Shown one piece after another: positions 1 through 8,548 of a DNA stretch of 64,000 bases (its first letter is position 1; each line of letters begins with the position of its first letter). This stretch comes from Mycobacterium sp. DL440. GTDB lineage: Bacteria > Actinomycetota > Actinomycetes > Mycobacteriales > Mycobacteriaceae. Where the stretch lies: the NCBI RefSeq assembly GCF_011745145.1, contig NZ_CP050191.1, positions 4,543,327 through 4,607,326 on the forward strand, written 5' to 3'. A program made the position numbers and the translations under genes. The notes beneath the pieces were generated by a model, which saw nothing but the letters and a program-made list of their open reading frames with translations, was not told the DNA's origin and ran no database searches.

Positions 1-1163
1 TTCACCACTCCGGTTGCCGTACCGGCCATTTGGGCTCCCGCGATATCGGGGCACAGTGCCCAGAACGAGGACTGCGGGCCGTAGACGAAGAAGCCGGTGA
101 AAAACAGCACCACCATGCCTGCGACGGTGCCGAGGTTACCGAGGTACATCGTGATCGCGCACGCCGCACCCAGCGCCATGAACAGGAAGATCGGACGATC
201 GCGGCGAGAACCGAACAGTCGGTCGGACAGTTGGCCGTTGACCAGTGCGCCGACGGCCATGCCCACCGGGAGCGCGACCGAAATCCACACCGGACTGATC
301 GCGCCGCCACCTTTTTGCCAGTCCGCGCCCAGGAAGTACACCGGCACCCAGATCAACAGGCCGTAGCGGGCGGCGTTCTGGAAGCCGATTGCGATACCGG
401 TCGACCAGATCTTCGGGTTGCCCAGCACGGCCTTGTACCGATCCAGCGAGCGGCTCGTATCGACATTGGCTGCCGACGGTTCGACCTGTTCGGCGTCGCG
501 GGTGAACGAGGGTGGCGGGGTAACCCCGGCCGCCTTGGGGTTCTCCCGCGCAACCAGATAGAACGTAATGCCACCGACCAGCATGAGCAGTACCGGGATT
601 CGGAAGATCCACTGCCAGTCCAATTTCAGTGTGTCCACCACAATCGTCGAGGTGATGAAGGCCAGCACCGAGGCCATACCTGCCGCGAAGGTGTAGAAGC
701 CGAAGCTCTTTCCCCGTTCGTGTGGACCCCACCAGTTGGAGATCACCCGGCCGCCTGAGGGAAAGCCCATGGATTGGCTGAAACCGTTGGCGCCCCAGAA
801 TATGGCCAGCGACTTCGTGCCCACCGCAAAGCTGGTGCACCAGTTCAGGATTGTCGAGAGCACGGCTCCCAACGCCATCAGGCGCCGTCCGCCGAATTTG
901 TCGGCCAGGTTGCCGTTGATCATCTGGCCGGCCGCATAGCACCACAACATCGCCCCGCTGATGGCGCCCAGGGTGGTCTTGCTCAGGCCCAGATCCTCCT
1001 CGATGCCGGGGATGGCAAAACCGAAGGTCTGTCGTCCGGTGTAGAAGAACAGGTAGCAGAACATCGCCGCAAGCAGCATCCGCCACTTCAACCGCGAGAA
1101 CTTCGCCTCCGATACTGCGACGGGATCGAGTGTGCCCGTTGACTTTTCAAATGTGTTGGACAT
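1..1163 (-). CDS. MFS transporter, organophosphate/phosphonate type (partial)
   Basis: Only the first 387 residues are in the window; the frame is still open at base 1, so the C-terminus is missing. The ATG at 1163 begins MSNTFEKST and is followed by an N-terminal segment and then hydrophobic helices. The motif FFYTGRQTFGFAIPGI and the later GFPSGGRVISNWW resemble the GlpT/UhpT-like organophosphate:phosphate antiporter branch of the major facilitator superfamily. It starts 34 bp after the phosphonoacetate hydrolase stop on the same strand, so the inferred role is uptake of phosphonoacetate or a related phosphonate across the inner membrane. The substrate is inferred from context only. Longer reading frames on both strands here are GC-bias shadows. 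Confidence 0.75.
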   Translation of the reverse strand, partial: MSNTFEKSTGTLDPVAVSEAKFSRLKWRMLLAAMFCYLFFYTGRQTFGFAIPGIEEDLGLSKTTLGAISGAMLWCYAAGQMINGNLADKFGGRRLMALGAVLSTILNWCTSFAVGTKSLAIFWGANGFSQSMGFPSGGRVISNWWGPHERGKSFGFYTFAAGMASVLAFITSTIVVDTLKLDWQWIFRIPVLLMLVGGITFYLVARENPKAAGVTPPPSFTRDAEQVEPSAANVDTSRSLDRYKAVLGNPKIWSTGIAIGFQNAARYGLLIWVPVYFLGADWQKGGGAISPVWISVALPVGMAVGALVNGQLSDRLFGSRRDRPIFLFMALGAACAITMYLGNLGTVAGMVVLFFTGFFVYGPQSSFWALCPDIAGAQMAGTATGVV

Positions 1164-1197
1164 CGACTTCTTTCACGAGTCTGGTCGGCGGTACCGG

Positions 1198-2544
1198 TTA
1201 TGCGGCTTGGGTCTGGTTTTCGGAAACGAGGGTGGTAGCCACCCAGAACGCGTCGTAGTTGTGCAGATACGCCAGTTGTCCGTAGGGCTCGTCGAGCGGT
1301 TCGGGACGGGGTAGTCGTCGGTTGACGATGAACGGGATCTGCAGCTCACCGAGTGCACCGTGCGAGCGCAGCGGGACGTCGAGCCCACCGAGGTCGTGCC
1401 ATTGCTCGTAACGCCCTAGTACCCAATCGGTTTCGGCCAGGACAACAATGTCGCCCAACCGGTCGGCGGGTAGCCGAAAGCGGCGGGCGGCCGCCTCCCG
1501 TTCGAGGACTTCCTGCACTCCCTCAACCGCCCGCAGTCCGTCTATCACTGCACATCGGTCGGAATCTGCAGGCAGGTATACGGTGGCGAAGGAGCCCAGT
1601 GCACCGTGATGCACGGTGTAGGGATCGGTGATCGGCAGGATGACCCGGACATCGCCGGCGCCGACCCCGTCAGCTGAGATGCCCAGAATCCGGCGCACTT
1701 CGTCCTCGACATAGACGGCGTTCGGTTTGCCTGCGCTGTCGGTCTTGGCGCTCATCCCGTGGTCGGCGGTGAGCACAACGATCGCACCCAGCTCATCGAG
1801 TCGGGCCGCGTATGAATCGATCATCTCGTAGAACCCGTTGGCAACCTCGGTCCCCGGGGCATGTTTGTGCTGGATGTAGTCGGTCAGTGACAGGTACATC
1901 AGGTCGGCGCCGCGGGACTGCAAGATCGCCACGCCCGCGGCGAGGACGAACTCCGACAGCTCCGCCGAGTACACCCGCGGCAATGGTTTGCCGGTGAGCC
2001 GCAGAACGTCGTCGATACCGTTACCGGTCACGGTCGCCTCGTCGGCCTTCTCGGCCGAGAAGCAGATGCCCTTACGGTCCGGGGCGACGAATTCAGTTCC
2101 ACCGGAAAGGCTCGGACCGGATTCCACCAGTCCCGCACCGAGCAGACGCCGCAGTTTGTCCTTGGCGGTGACCACCACGACGTCCAGGCCGGCGTCGTTG
2201 GCGGCAGCGAAGATCGTCGGCGCACGCAGGAACCGCTTGTCGTTCATCAGCACTTCTTCACCGGTTGCGGTGTCGAACATGTAGTTGCCACTGATGCCGT
2301 GCACATCCGGTGGGTGTCCGGTCGCGATCGAGAGGTTGTTGGGGTTGGTCAGGGCGGGCATGGCGCAATGCGCCGGCCAACAGACCCCGTCACCTTCGAG
2401 GACCCGGCTCAGCCACGGCATCCGGCCGGCCTTCATCGCTTCGGTGTGGTAGTCCGGCTCGCTGCCGTCGATACAGATCACCACGACCGGTGCGGCCGGT
2501 GGCGTATACGTTCGCCCGTTGACGCTGAATGAGTGGATCTCCAC
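1198..2544 (-). CDS. phnA: Phosphonoacetate hydrolase (alkaline phosphatase superfamily)
   Basis: The predicted enzyme splits the C-P bond of phosphonoacetate, giving acetate and phosphate. It has 448 residues from a GTG at 2544, chosen because AGGAG lies about 6 bp upstream; a longer frame upstream has no such site. Superfamily metal-site motifs are visible in order: VVICIDGSEPDY (D26), ALTNPNNLSIATGHPP with the expected nucleophile Thr at 66, MYLSLTDYIQHKHAPG, VVLTADHGMS, and a late TVHHGALGS. These match the binuclear zinc site of phosphonoacetate hydrolases. It sits between a LysR gene and an MFS transporter on one strand. Other phosphodiesterases of the superfamily are the main alternative, but the overall pattern favours PhnA. 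Confidence 0.85.
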   Translation of the reverse strand: MEIHSFSVNGRTYTPPAAPVVVICIDGSEPDYHTEAMKAGRMPWLSRVLEGDGVCWPAHCAMPALTNPNNLSIATGHPPDVHGISGNYMFDTATGEEVLMNDKRFLRAPTIFAAANDAGLDVVVVTAKDKLRRLLGAGLVESGPSLSGGTEFVAPDRKGICFSAEKADEATVTGNGIDDVLRLTGKPLPRVYSAELSEFVLAAGVAILQSRGADLMYLSLTDYIQHKHAPGTEVANGFYEMIDSYAARLDELGAIVVLTADHGMSAKTDSAGKPNAVYVEDEVRRILGISADGVGAGDVRVILPITDPYTVHHGALGSFATVYLPADSDRCAVIDGLRAVEGVQEVLEREAAARRFRLPADRLGDIVVLAETDWVLGRYEQWHDLGGLDVPLRSHGALGELQIPFIVNRRLPRPEPLDEPYGQLAYLHNYDAFWVATTLVSENQTQAA

Positions 2545-2624
2545 TGACGCTCCTGTTGCGTGCCGACAAGACCAGAACGCAGGTAAGAGTGCACGTGATC
2601 GGCGCCACACAGAACCCCTGATTT

Positions 2625-2643
2625 GGCTATAGCGGCTATAGCC
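2625..2643. promoter_or_regulatory. Palindromic operator with LysR box, upstream of phnA
   Basis: GGCTATAGCGGCTATAGCC has 8-bp arms around CGG. It contains TATAGCGGCTATA, which fits the T-N11-A rule for LysR-type regulators. It lies 81 bp upstream of the phnA start and just after the LysR stop codon, so it is the likely binding site for that LysR protein. Confidence 0.6.
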
Positions 2644-2667
2644 CGGGCGACGAGTCCGGCCGGCCGG

Positions 2668-3564
2668 TCAGTTGGGCCAGGCCGCGATACCGTCGACCAA
2701 CCGCGCGAACGCCTCCTCGGGAGGTGTCAGCACCCGGTCTGCCCGCCGGACCAGGTAGACGGTCCGGCTCGGCGGCGGGGGCTGCACCGACAATGCCACC
2801 AGCAGGCCGGACGCCCGTTCCCGCGCAGTCGAATGTTCGGACAGCAACGCCAGCCCGAGCCCGGCATGGACGGCCTCTTTGAGCGTATCGGGACCCCACA
2901 GGTCCCATTGCTCAGCCGCATCCAGCGACCACAGCCGCAATGCGGCCTCCTGCTGGCGTCGGGTCGCCGAGCCGACCTCGCGCATGAGAAATCGTTGTCC
3001 ACCAAGGTCTTCGGTCCCCAGGGGTCGCCCGGCCAGCGGCGTTCCAGCGGCGGCGACCAACACCATTTCCTCTTGGAACAAGGGTTTGGCGACCAACTGC
3101 TCCTCGGCCGGAGTGTCAGCGCACAGTCCCAGCGCGACTTCTCCCCGCAGCAACCAGTTCTCTACCGTGTCCTCATTGCCGACGCGGATCTGACACTCGA
3201 CTTTCGGTGCCTGCCTGCTGAATTCGGATACCAGGCTGGGCAACAGGTACGTGCCGAGGGTCGTAGTGCCGGCCAAAACGAGTCGGCCGGCCTGCAGTCC
3301 CTGCAGGCCGGCCACCTGACGCTCCAGGCTGTCCAGTAGGTCGAACACCTTCCGGGCGTGGTCGACGACGACCTCCCCGGCCGGAGTGGTCCGGGCGCCC
3401 TGGGCGCTGCGCTGGACCAGGTGTACACCCAGCGAGCTCTCCAGGTTTCGGACGTGATTGGAGACGGACGGCTGGCTCATGAACAGCTTCTTGGCCGCAC
3501 CGGAGAATCCACCGGCGTCGACCACTGCCATCAACACTTCAAGCTGCGTCAGGCTCACCACCAT
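2668..3564 (-). CDS. LysR-family transcriptional regulator
   Basis: This 298-residue protein has the standard LysR layout. Residues 4-63 form the winged helix-turn-helix (LTQLEVLMAVVDAGGFSGAAKKLFMSQPSVSNHVR in outline), and residues about 90-295 form the periplasmic-binding-protein-like effector domain. It lies directly upstream of phnA on the same strand, with the operator-like palindrome at 2625-2643 between them. The inferred role is activation of the phosphonoacetate operon, with the phosphonate or a derivative as effector. Most LysR genes diverge from their target; here regulator and target are co-directional, so read-through autoregulation is possible. Confidence 0.85.
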   Translation of the reverse strand: MVVSLTQLEVLMAVVDAGGFSGAAKKLFMSQPSVSNHVRNLESSLGVHLVQRSAQGARTTPAGEVVVDHARKVFDLLDSLERQVAGLQGLQAGRLVLAGTTTLGTYLLPSLVSEFSRQAPKVECQIRVGNEDTVENWLLRGEVALGLCADTPAEEQLVAKPLFQEEMVLVAAAGTPLAGRPLGTEDLGGQRFLMREVGSATRRQQEAALRLWSLDAAEQWDLWGPDTLKEAVHAGLGLALLSEHSTARERASGLLVALSVQPPPPSRTVYLVRRADRVLTPPEEAFARLVDGIAAWPN

Positions 3565-3642
3565 GGGGCCATCATGGCCTGTCGTCCGGCTACGGCCAAC
3601 TCGCCGTCACATCACCCTCCCACCGGCGGCGGCCATTGCGAG

Positions 3643-3692
3643 CAGACGTGAACCTGCCCCTTTTCGCTCGGAAAGGGGCAGGTTCACGTCTG
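3643..3692. terminator. Perfect 21-bp inverted repeat 3' of fadA6
   Basis: Arms 3643-3663 and 3672-3692 are perfectly complementary over 21 bp with an 8-nt loop. The element follows the fadA6 stop (minus strand) and precedes the LysR start. The arm core ends in GCCCCTTT on one side and AAAGGGGC on the other. It probably terminates kstR2-fadA6 transcription, but perfect 21-bp complementarity is longer than a normal terminator and suggests an interspersed palindromic element. Confidence 0.75.
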
Positions 3693-3719
3693 TTGGGCGA
3701 AGAAAACTCCGCCGGAAAA

Positions 3720-4868
3720 CTAGAGGCGCTCGATGATGGTCACGTTGGCGGTGCCGCCGCCCTCACACATGGTCTGCAGGCCGTAGCGACCGCCGGTGCG
3801 CTCCAGAGTGTTCAGCATGGTGGTGAACAGCTTGGCACCGGTGGCGCCCAGCGGGTGGCCCAGCGCGATGGCGCCGCCGCTCGGGTTGACCTTGGCCGGA
3901 TCGGCCTTGGTCTCCTTGAGCCAGGCCAGCACGACCGGCGCGAAGGCCTCGTTGATCTCGACGGTGTCGATGTCGTCGATCGACAGGCCGGTCTTCTCCA
4001 GCGCGTACTGGGTGGCCGGGATCGGGCCGGTCAGCATCATCACGGGATCATCGCCACGTGCGCTGATGTGGTGGATGCGGGCGCGGGGCTTCAGGTTGTA
4101 CTTCTTGATCGCTTCCTCGGAGGCCAGCAGCACGGCCGCCGCACCATCGGAGATCTGGCTGGCGAGCGCGGCGGTCAGCCGGCCGCCCTCGACGAGCGGC
4201 TTGAGCGAGGCCAGCTTCTCCAGCGTCGACTCACGCGGTCCCTCGTCGACACCGAAGTCGCCGACCGGGACGATCTCGTTGTCGAAGTGGCCGGCCCGGA
4301 TCGCGGCGAACGCGCGCTGGTGGCTGTTGTAGGCGAACTCCTCCATCTCCTCGCGGGAGATGTCCCACTTCTCGGCGATCATTTCCGAGCCGCGGAACTG
4401 CGAGATCTCCTGGTCGCCGTAGCGGTGCAGCCAGCTCTTGGATTCGTTTGTGGGCGAGGTGAATCCGAACTCCTTGCCGACCACCATGGCCGAGGAGATC
4501 GGGATCCAGCTCATGTTCTGCATGCCGCCGGCCAGGATGAGATCGGCCGTGCCCGACATGATGGCCTGGGCGCCGAAGGAGATGGCCTGCTGGCTGGAGC
4601 CGCACTGCCGGTCGACGGTAACGCCGGGGACGGCCTCGGGATAGCCGGCGGCCAGCCAGGTCAGGCGGCCGATGTTGCCGGCCTGCCCGCCGATGGCGTC
4701 GACGCAACCGACGATGACATCGTCGACCGCACCCGGATCGACGTCGGTGCGGTCGAAGATCGCGCGGAACGCGTGCACACCGAGGTCGATCGGGTGCACC
4801 TGCGCCAGAGAGCCGTTCTTCTTGCCGACCGGAGTACGCGCGGCGTCGACGATGTATGCCTCAGGCAT
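3720..4868 (-). CDS. fadA6: Acetyl-CoA acetyltransferase (thiolase) FadA6
   Basis: This 382-residue thiolase cleaves a beta-ketoacyl-CoA late in degradation of the steroid C/D-ring intermediate HIP. The acylated cysteine is C89 in DRQCGSS; further thiolase signatures are NEAFAPVV, GGAIALGHPLGATGA and the late MCEGGGTAN with the second active cysteine. The ATG at 4868 shares one base with the kstR2 stop (TAATG), so a longer upstream frame is rejected and translation is probably coupled. Order and orientation match Rv3557c-Rv3556c in M. tuberculosis. Expression should follow the KstR2 operator at 5507-5520. A 21-bp inverted repeat closes the operon. Confidence 0.93.
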   Translation of the reverse strand: MPEAYIVDAARTPVGKKNGSLAQVHPIDLGVHAFRAIFDRTDVDPGAVDDVIVGCVDAIGGQAGNIGRLTWLAAGYPEAVPGVTVDRQCGSSQQAISFGAQAIMSGTADLILAGGMQNMSWIPISSAMVVGKEFGFTSPTNESKSWLHRYGDQEISQFRGSEMIAEKWDISREEMEEFAYNSHQRAFAAIRAGHFDNEIVPVGDFGVDEGPRESTLEKLASLKPLVEGGRLTAALASQISDGAAAVLLASEEAIKKYNLKPRARIHHISARGDDPVMMLTGPIPATQYALEKTGLSIDDIDTVEINEAFAPVVLAWLKETKADPAKVNPSGGAIALGHPLGATGAKLFTTMLNTLERTGGRYGLQTMCEGGGTANVTIIERL

Positions 4869-5491
4869 TAGTTGTCTCCTTTGACAGTGGCGTTCCCTGC
4901 GGTGATTCCGCCGAGGACGATGGCGAGGTATTGCCGGCCGACCTCTTCGGCCGAAAGCGGTCCACCCGGCTGATACCAGCGGACCGAAACCCAGGTGGTG
5001 TCGCGGATGAACCGGTACACCAGGTCGACGTCGATGTCCTGACGGAACGAGCCGTCGGCGATGCCCTGCTGCAGGATGTCCACCCACATCTTGCGCTGTT
5101 CCCGGTTACGTTCGTCGACGAAACCGAACTGCGGGATGCCGGACAGCCGTTTGGCCTCGTCCTGGTAGATCACCACCTGTGCGTGCCGGTGCTCGATCGC
5201 CTCGAACGAGGCCATGAACAAGCCGGTCAGCCGGCCCAACGGACTGGACTCCTCGTCGAGGATCTCCAGGTACCGCGCGAACAGCCAGTCCAGAAAGTCC
5301 CGCATGACTTCCTCGACCATCTGCTCCTTGGACTTGAAGTGGTGATAGAGGCTGCCCGACAGGATTCCTGCGGAGTCAGCGATATCGCGGACTGTCGTCG
5401 CCTTCAGACCGCGTTCGGCAAACATCGTCGCGGCAAGGTCCAGAAGCTCGTCGCGTCTGCTAGCCGGCTGGCTGGGCGTATCCGGCGCCAT
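4868..5491 (-). CDS. kstR2: TetR-family repressor KstR2 of the HIP regulon
   Basis: The product is 207 residues. The N-terminal helix-turn-helix is evident from RRDELLDLAATMFAERGLKATTVRDIADSAG and SGSLYHHFKSKEQM. The C-terminal half carries the KstR2-typical QVVIYQDEAKRL and RDTTWVSVRWYQPGG. KstR2 is known to repress C/D-ring catabolic genes and to be released by HIP-CoA. The start is taken as ATG 5491; a GTG at 5497, two codons earlier, is equally possible. A perfect KstR2 operator lies 16 bp upstream, so the gene is autoregulated. It overlaps fadA6 by one base. Confidence 0.92.
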   Translation of the reverse strand: MAPDTPSQPASRRDELLDLAATMFAERGLKATTVRDIADSAGILSGSLYHHFKSKEQMVEEVMRDFLDWLFARYLEILDEESSPLGRLTGLFMASFEAIEHRHAQVVIYQDEAKRLSGIPQFGFVDERNREQRKMWVDILQQGIADGSFRQDIDVDLVYRFIRDTTWVSVRWYQPGGPLSAEEVGRQYLAIVLGGITAGNATVKGDN

Positions 5492-5506
5492 CGTCACAGC
5501 ATAGCA

Positions 5507-5520
5507 ACCAAGCGCTTGCT
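5507..5520. promoter_or_regulatory. KstR2 operator, kstR2-fadA6 promoter
   Basis: ACCAAGCGCTTGCT fits the published KstR2 consensus AnCAAGnnCTTGnT at every defined position. It lies just upstream of the kstR2 start, consistent with autorepression and control of fadA6. Confidence 0.88.
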
Positions 5521-5544
5521 AGGTCACTTTCGGGGCGTTTTGTC

Positions 5545-5724
5545 ATGCCGGGCCAGTTCGGCGCCCCGGCGATCAAGCCACCCGGCATGAACGGCGACAC
5601 CGAGGCAGAGCACATCAAACAGTGGGTGAAGCAGCATTTCAGCAGCACAAAGGTTGACGGTGTGACGATCTACGATCTGACAAGCTCCGCTCAACCGAGG
5701 TCCGTTCCCCCTACATGGATTTGA
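5545..5724 (+). pseudogene. C-terminal remnant of a membrane glycosyltransferase (probable)
   Basis: A 59-residue frame from ATG 5545 ends at TGA 5724, overlapping a strong hairpin. It contains HIKQWVKQHFSSTKV followed by DGVTIYDL. To my recollection this WV-x-x-x-F...G-T-x-YDL ending is the C-terminal tail of large actinobacterial GT39/ArnT-like membrane glycosyltransferases. The upstream part is missing, because the DNA before it is the kstR2 promoter. The likeliest reading is a truncated remnant that kept its own terminator. A genuine small protein is possible, but no clear ribosome binding site was seen. Confidence 0.5.
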
Positions 5725-5757
5725 GCCCGGCACAGCAGAGGCTGTGCCGGGCTCAAA
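5720..5757. terminator. Perfect 16-bp hairpin between convergent frames
   Basis: Arms 5720-5735 and 5742-5757 (TTTGAGCCCGGCACAG and its complement) pair perfectly with a 6-nt loop and are flanked by A and T tracts. It serves the glycosyltransferase remnant on the plus strand and the proline-rich gene on the minus strand as a bidirectional Rho-independent terminator. Confidence 0.85.
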
Positions 5758-5766
5758 CGTTTTCGA

Positions 5767-6021
5767 TCAGCAGGGCACGAACGGCGGGCACGGACCCCGT
5801 CCCGGAGGCGGCGGCAGTCCCGGCCCCGGCCCGAATCCCGGTCCACCCGGCCCCGGTCCGAATCCCGGTCCGCCGGGCCCACCCGGGCCACAGGGCGCTC
5901 CGGGCGGACACGGCGGAGGCGGCGCTGCCGCCGCAACCGCAGAGCCGATCGTCGCTCCACCGAACAGCGACAGTGCCAGCAGGGCCGAACCGGCGGCGGC
6001 CCGACGTTTCATCGTTCGCAC
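5767..6021 (-). CDS. Small secreted proline/glycine-rich protein
   Basis: This 84-residue protein has a basic N-terminus (MRTMKRR), a hydrophobic signal segment ALLALSLFGGATIGSAVAAA, and a mature part that is almost only Pro, Gly and Cys (PPPPCPPGAPCGPGG, then Gly-Pro repeats, ending CPPFVPC). The four cysteines form two CPP-type pairs. GTG 6021 is chosen because GAGAGGAAG lies at normal spacing; ATG 6012 is the alternative. Function is unknown. It diverges from the response regulator at 6217, and a relative lies at 8549-8770 on the far side of the same two-component system. Confidence 0.7.
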   Translation of the reverse strand: MRTMKRRAAAGSALLALSLFGGATIGSAVAAAAPPPPCPPGAPCGPGGPGGPGFGPGPGGPGFGPGPGLPPPPGRGPCPPFVPC

Positions 6022-6216
6022 AATCCACTTCCTCTCATCGTCGATCGCATACAACTCGCCGCCGCGGCAATACGTTGGGCGGCAGACGAATCGTCGCGAG
6101 ACGCACTGTGCGGCCACTTTGCCGTCCCTATCGCCCAGCTATGAATCGCCACAGGAGATCTGTCGGACTTTCTCCTGCAGCTACTTCATAGGTGTGCCAC
6201 AGAATCACCACAGTCG

Positions 6217-7011
6217 ATGCATAACGCGACTTACGAGAATCTGCCGGTGCCCAGTTCCGAGGATGCCCCCGTTGAAACAACGATGGTCGCCACTGCGCGG
6301 GCCGTGATGACCCGCGCCGATGGCAGCCCGATTCGGGTGCTGGTCGTCGACGACGAACCCGGTCTGGCCGAGTTGGTGTCCATGGCGTTGCGCTACGAAG
6401 GCTGGCAGGTCTCGATCGCGGCCGACGGATCATCGGCGATCCGCCACGCCCACGAAAACCCGCCCGACGTCGTCGTCCTGGACATCATGCTGCCGGACAT
6501 CGACGGACTCGAAGTACTTCGGAGACTGCGCGAGACACGGCCCGGGCTGCCACTGCTCCTGCTGACCGCCAAGGAGTCACTCGAAGACCGCATCGCTGGG
6601 CTCGCCGCCGGCGGCGACGATTACGTCACCAAGCCTTTCAGCGTCGAAGAACTGGTGCTGCGGTTGCGTGCGCTCATGCGGCGCACCGGCGTCTCCGACG
6701 ACACCGGGGCATCGAAACTCGCCGTCGGCGACCTGGTGCTGGACGAGGACAGCCACGAGGTCTTCCGAGGCGGGGACGAAATTATTTTGACAGCAACAGA
6801 ATTCGAATTGCTTCGATACCTGATGCACAACTCCAGGCGGGTGCTGACCAAGTCACAGATCCTGAGCCACGTGTGGAACTACGACTTCGACGGGCGTTCC
6901 AATGTCATCGAGTTGTACATCTCCTACCTGCGCCGCAAGATCGACGCAGGCCGCACACCGATGATCCACACGCTCCGCGGGTCCGGATATGTCCTCAAAC
7001 CACCCCGCTGA
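6217..7011 (+). CDS. OmpR/PhoB-family response regulator
   Basis: The protein has 264 residues from ATG 6217. A receiver domain spans about 40-155, with the acidic pair VVDDEPG and phosphoacceptor D89 in VVVLDIMLPDIDG, then LTAK and the conserved Lys in YVTKPFS. A winged-helix DNA-binding domain follows at about 170-262 (LTATEFELLRYL, HVWNYDFDGRSNVIELYISYLRRKI, GSGYVLKP). The first 35 residues precede the receiver, so ATG 6283 or 6307 are possible starts. Its 3' end overlaps the histidine kinase start by 23 bp. The TrcR-like appearance is family-level only. Confidence 0.88.
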   Translation: MHNATYENLPVPSSEDAPVETTMVATARAVMTRADGSPIRVLVVDDEPGLAELVSMALRYEGWQVSIAADGSSAIRHAHENPPDVVVLDIMLPDIDGLEVLRRLRETRPGLPLLLLTAKESLEDRIAGLAAGGDDYVTKPFSVEELVLRLRALMRRTGVSDDTGASKLAVGDLVLDEDSHEVFRGGDEIILTATEFELLRYLMHNSRRVLTKSQILSHVWNYDFDGRSNVIELYISYLRRKIDAGRTPMIHTLRGSGYVLKPPR

Positions 7012-8497
7012 GCCACGTTCACCGGTGCGGCTCCGACGCCCCCGGACGTGGTCGCTGCAAACCCGCCTGCTGCTGGTCCTGGCGGGACTGCTCACCTTTG
7101 TGTGCGTTGGCATCGGAGCCGGGACCCTGCTGGCCATGAACCATTTCCTGACCCAACAGCTGGAGCACCAGGTATTCGACGCGGGATCTCGGTCGGTGGT
7201 CTTCTACAACTTGGGCCCTCCGCCGTTCGTGCGGTTCGAAGGCCCCGGGCCGATGTTTCTCGACGGCCCCGGTCAGTCGGTCGGCACCGTAGGGGCTGTG
7301 ATCACCGACGGCCACACCACAGAAGCGGCCGTGATCTCGGCCGACGGAGATCGACGGGAGCTCTCTCCCAAGGCATTCGAGCAGTTGTCCGGGATCGGGA
7401 AACAAACCCTGGTCCGCATCGACCTGGACGGACTCGGGGACTACAAGCTCGTCAGCGTCAGCGTCACCGGCGACGACGGGCAGACAGTCGTGGCGGGACT
7501 GCCGATGGCCGGCGTCACCAACACCCTGTTGTCGATGCTGGGCTTCTTCAGCGCCGTCGCGGCAACAGCGTTGATCCTGGCCACCACTGCCGGCATCGTG
7601 ATCACCCGACGCCAGTTCGCACCGCTGGCGCGGGTGGCGGCCGCAGCGCACCGGGTTGCTCAGCTGGAACTCGACCGCGGGGAGGTCGCCCTGCCGACGC
7701 CCCTGGTTCCCGTCGACCCGGACAGTGCCCGCACCGAAGTCGGACAACTGGGTTCGGCCTTCAACCGGATGCTCGACCGCATCGCCGACGCGCTGGTAGT
7801 ACGGCACGCCAGCGAGACACGGGTACGACAGTTCGTCGCCGAAGCCAGCCACGAACTGCGCACACCGCTGGCGTCCATCCGGGGCTACACAGAACTGGCT
7901 CGCCGCAGACTGGCCGGCTGCCCGGACGACCTGGCCCATGCGATCGAACGCGTCGACGCCGAATCAAAACGGATGACCCAACTGGTCGAGGACATGCTGT
8001 TGTTGGCGCGGATGGATTCCGGACGCCCGCTCGACTTCGAACCTGTCGACCTGTCCGAGCTCGCCGTCGATGCCGTGAGCGACGCCCACATCGCGGGGCC
8101 CGTTCATCGTTGGTCGGTCAATGTGCCCGACCAGCCGGTGCTGGTCGCCGGAGATCGGCTCCGGCTACACCAGATGCTGGCGAACCTGCTCACAAATGCC
8201 CGGGTGCACACACCCCCGGGCACCCGGGTCAACACCGCCCTGCGCCGAAACGGAGATGACCAGGTGGTCTTGACGGTTACCGACAAAGGGCCGGGCATCC
8301 CGCAGGATCAACAACCGGAGATATTCGAACGCTTCGCCCGCGGCGACTCGTCCCGGTCCCGGCGCGCCGGGAGCACGGGCCTGGGCTTGGCCATCGTGCG
8401 GGCACTCGTCAAGGCCCACGACGGCACGATCGAGGTTCGTAGCATTCCTGGCGAAACAGCGTTCGTCATAACGCTTCCCGCGATCCTGCCGGACTAG
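6989..8497 (+). CDS. Sensor histidine kinase
   Basis: This 502-residue membrane kinase has a first transmembrane helix at about 26-49, an extracytoplasmic sensor region to about 175, a second helix at about 178-202, a HAMP segment, and the HisKA box FVAEASHELRTPLASIRGY with phospho-His 288. The ATPase boxes follow: N box in MLANLLTNARVHTPPGT, G1 DKGPGIP, and G2 GSTGLGLAIV. The ATG at 6989 lies inside the response-regulator gene, so the pair is co-transcribed and probably coupled. The ligand is unknown. Flanking proline-rich secreted proteins may be targets or sensed partners. Confidence 0.9.
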   Translation: MSSNHPAEPRSPVRLRRPRTWSLQTRLLLVLAGLLTFVCVGIGAGTLLAMNHFLTQQLEHQVFDAGSRSVVFYNLGPPPFVRFEGPGPMFLDGPGQSVGTVGAVITDGHTTEAAVISADGDRRELSPKAFEQLSGIGKQTLVRIDLDGLGDYKLVSVSVTGDDGQTVVAGLPMAGVTNTLLSMLGFFSAVAATALILATTAGIVITRRQFAPLARVAAAAHRVAQLELDRGEVALPTPLVPVDPDSARTEVGQLGSAFNRMLDRIADALVVRHASETRVRQFVAEASHELRTPLASIRGYTELARRRLAGCPDDLAHAIERVDAESKRMTQLVEDMLLLARMDSGRPLDFEPVDLSELAVDAVSDAHIAGPVHRWSVNVPDQPVLVAGDRLRLHQMLANLLTNARVHTPPGTRVNTALRRNGDDQVVLTVTDKGPGIPQDQQPEIFERFARGDSSRSRRAGSTGLGLAIVRALVKAHDGTIEVRSIPGETAFVITLPAILPD

Positions 8498-8548
8498 TCA
8501 CCACTGCGGATGCGGCGCGCCGTCGTACGCGCCGCACCCGCAGGGTCG

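Noticed and set aside
3636..4871. 411-codon plus-strand frame over fadA6
   Set aside because: It is antisense to a clear thiolase with all catalytic motifs; the long frame is a product of high GC and third-position bias.
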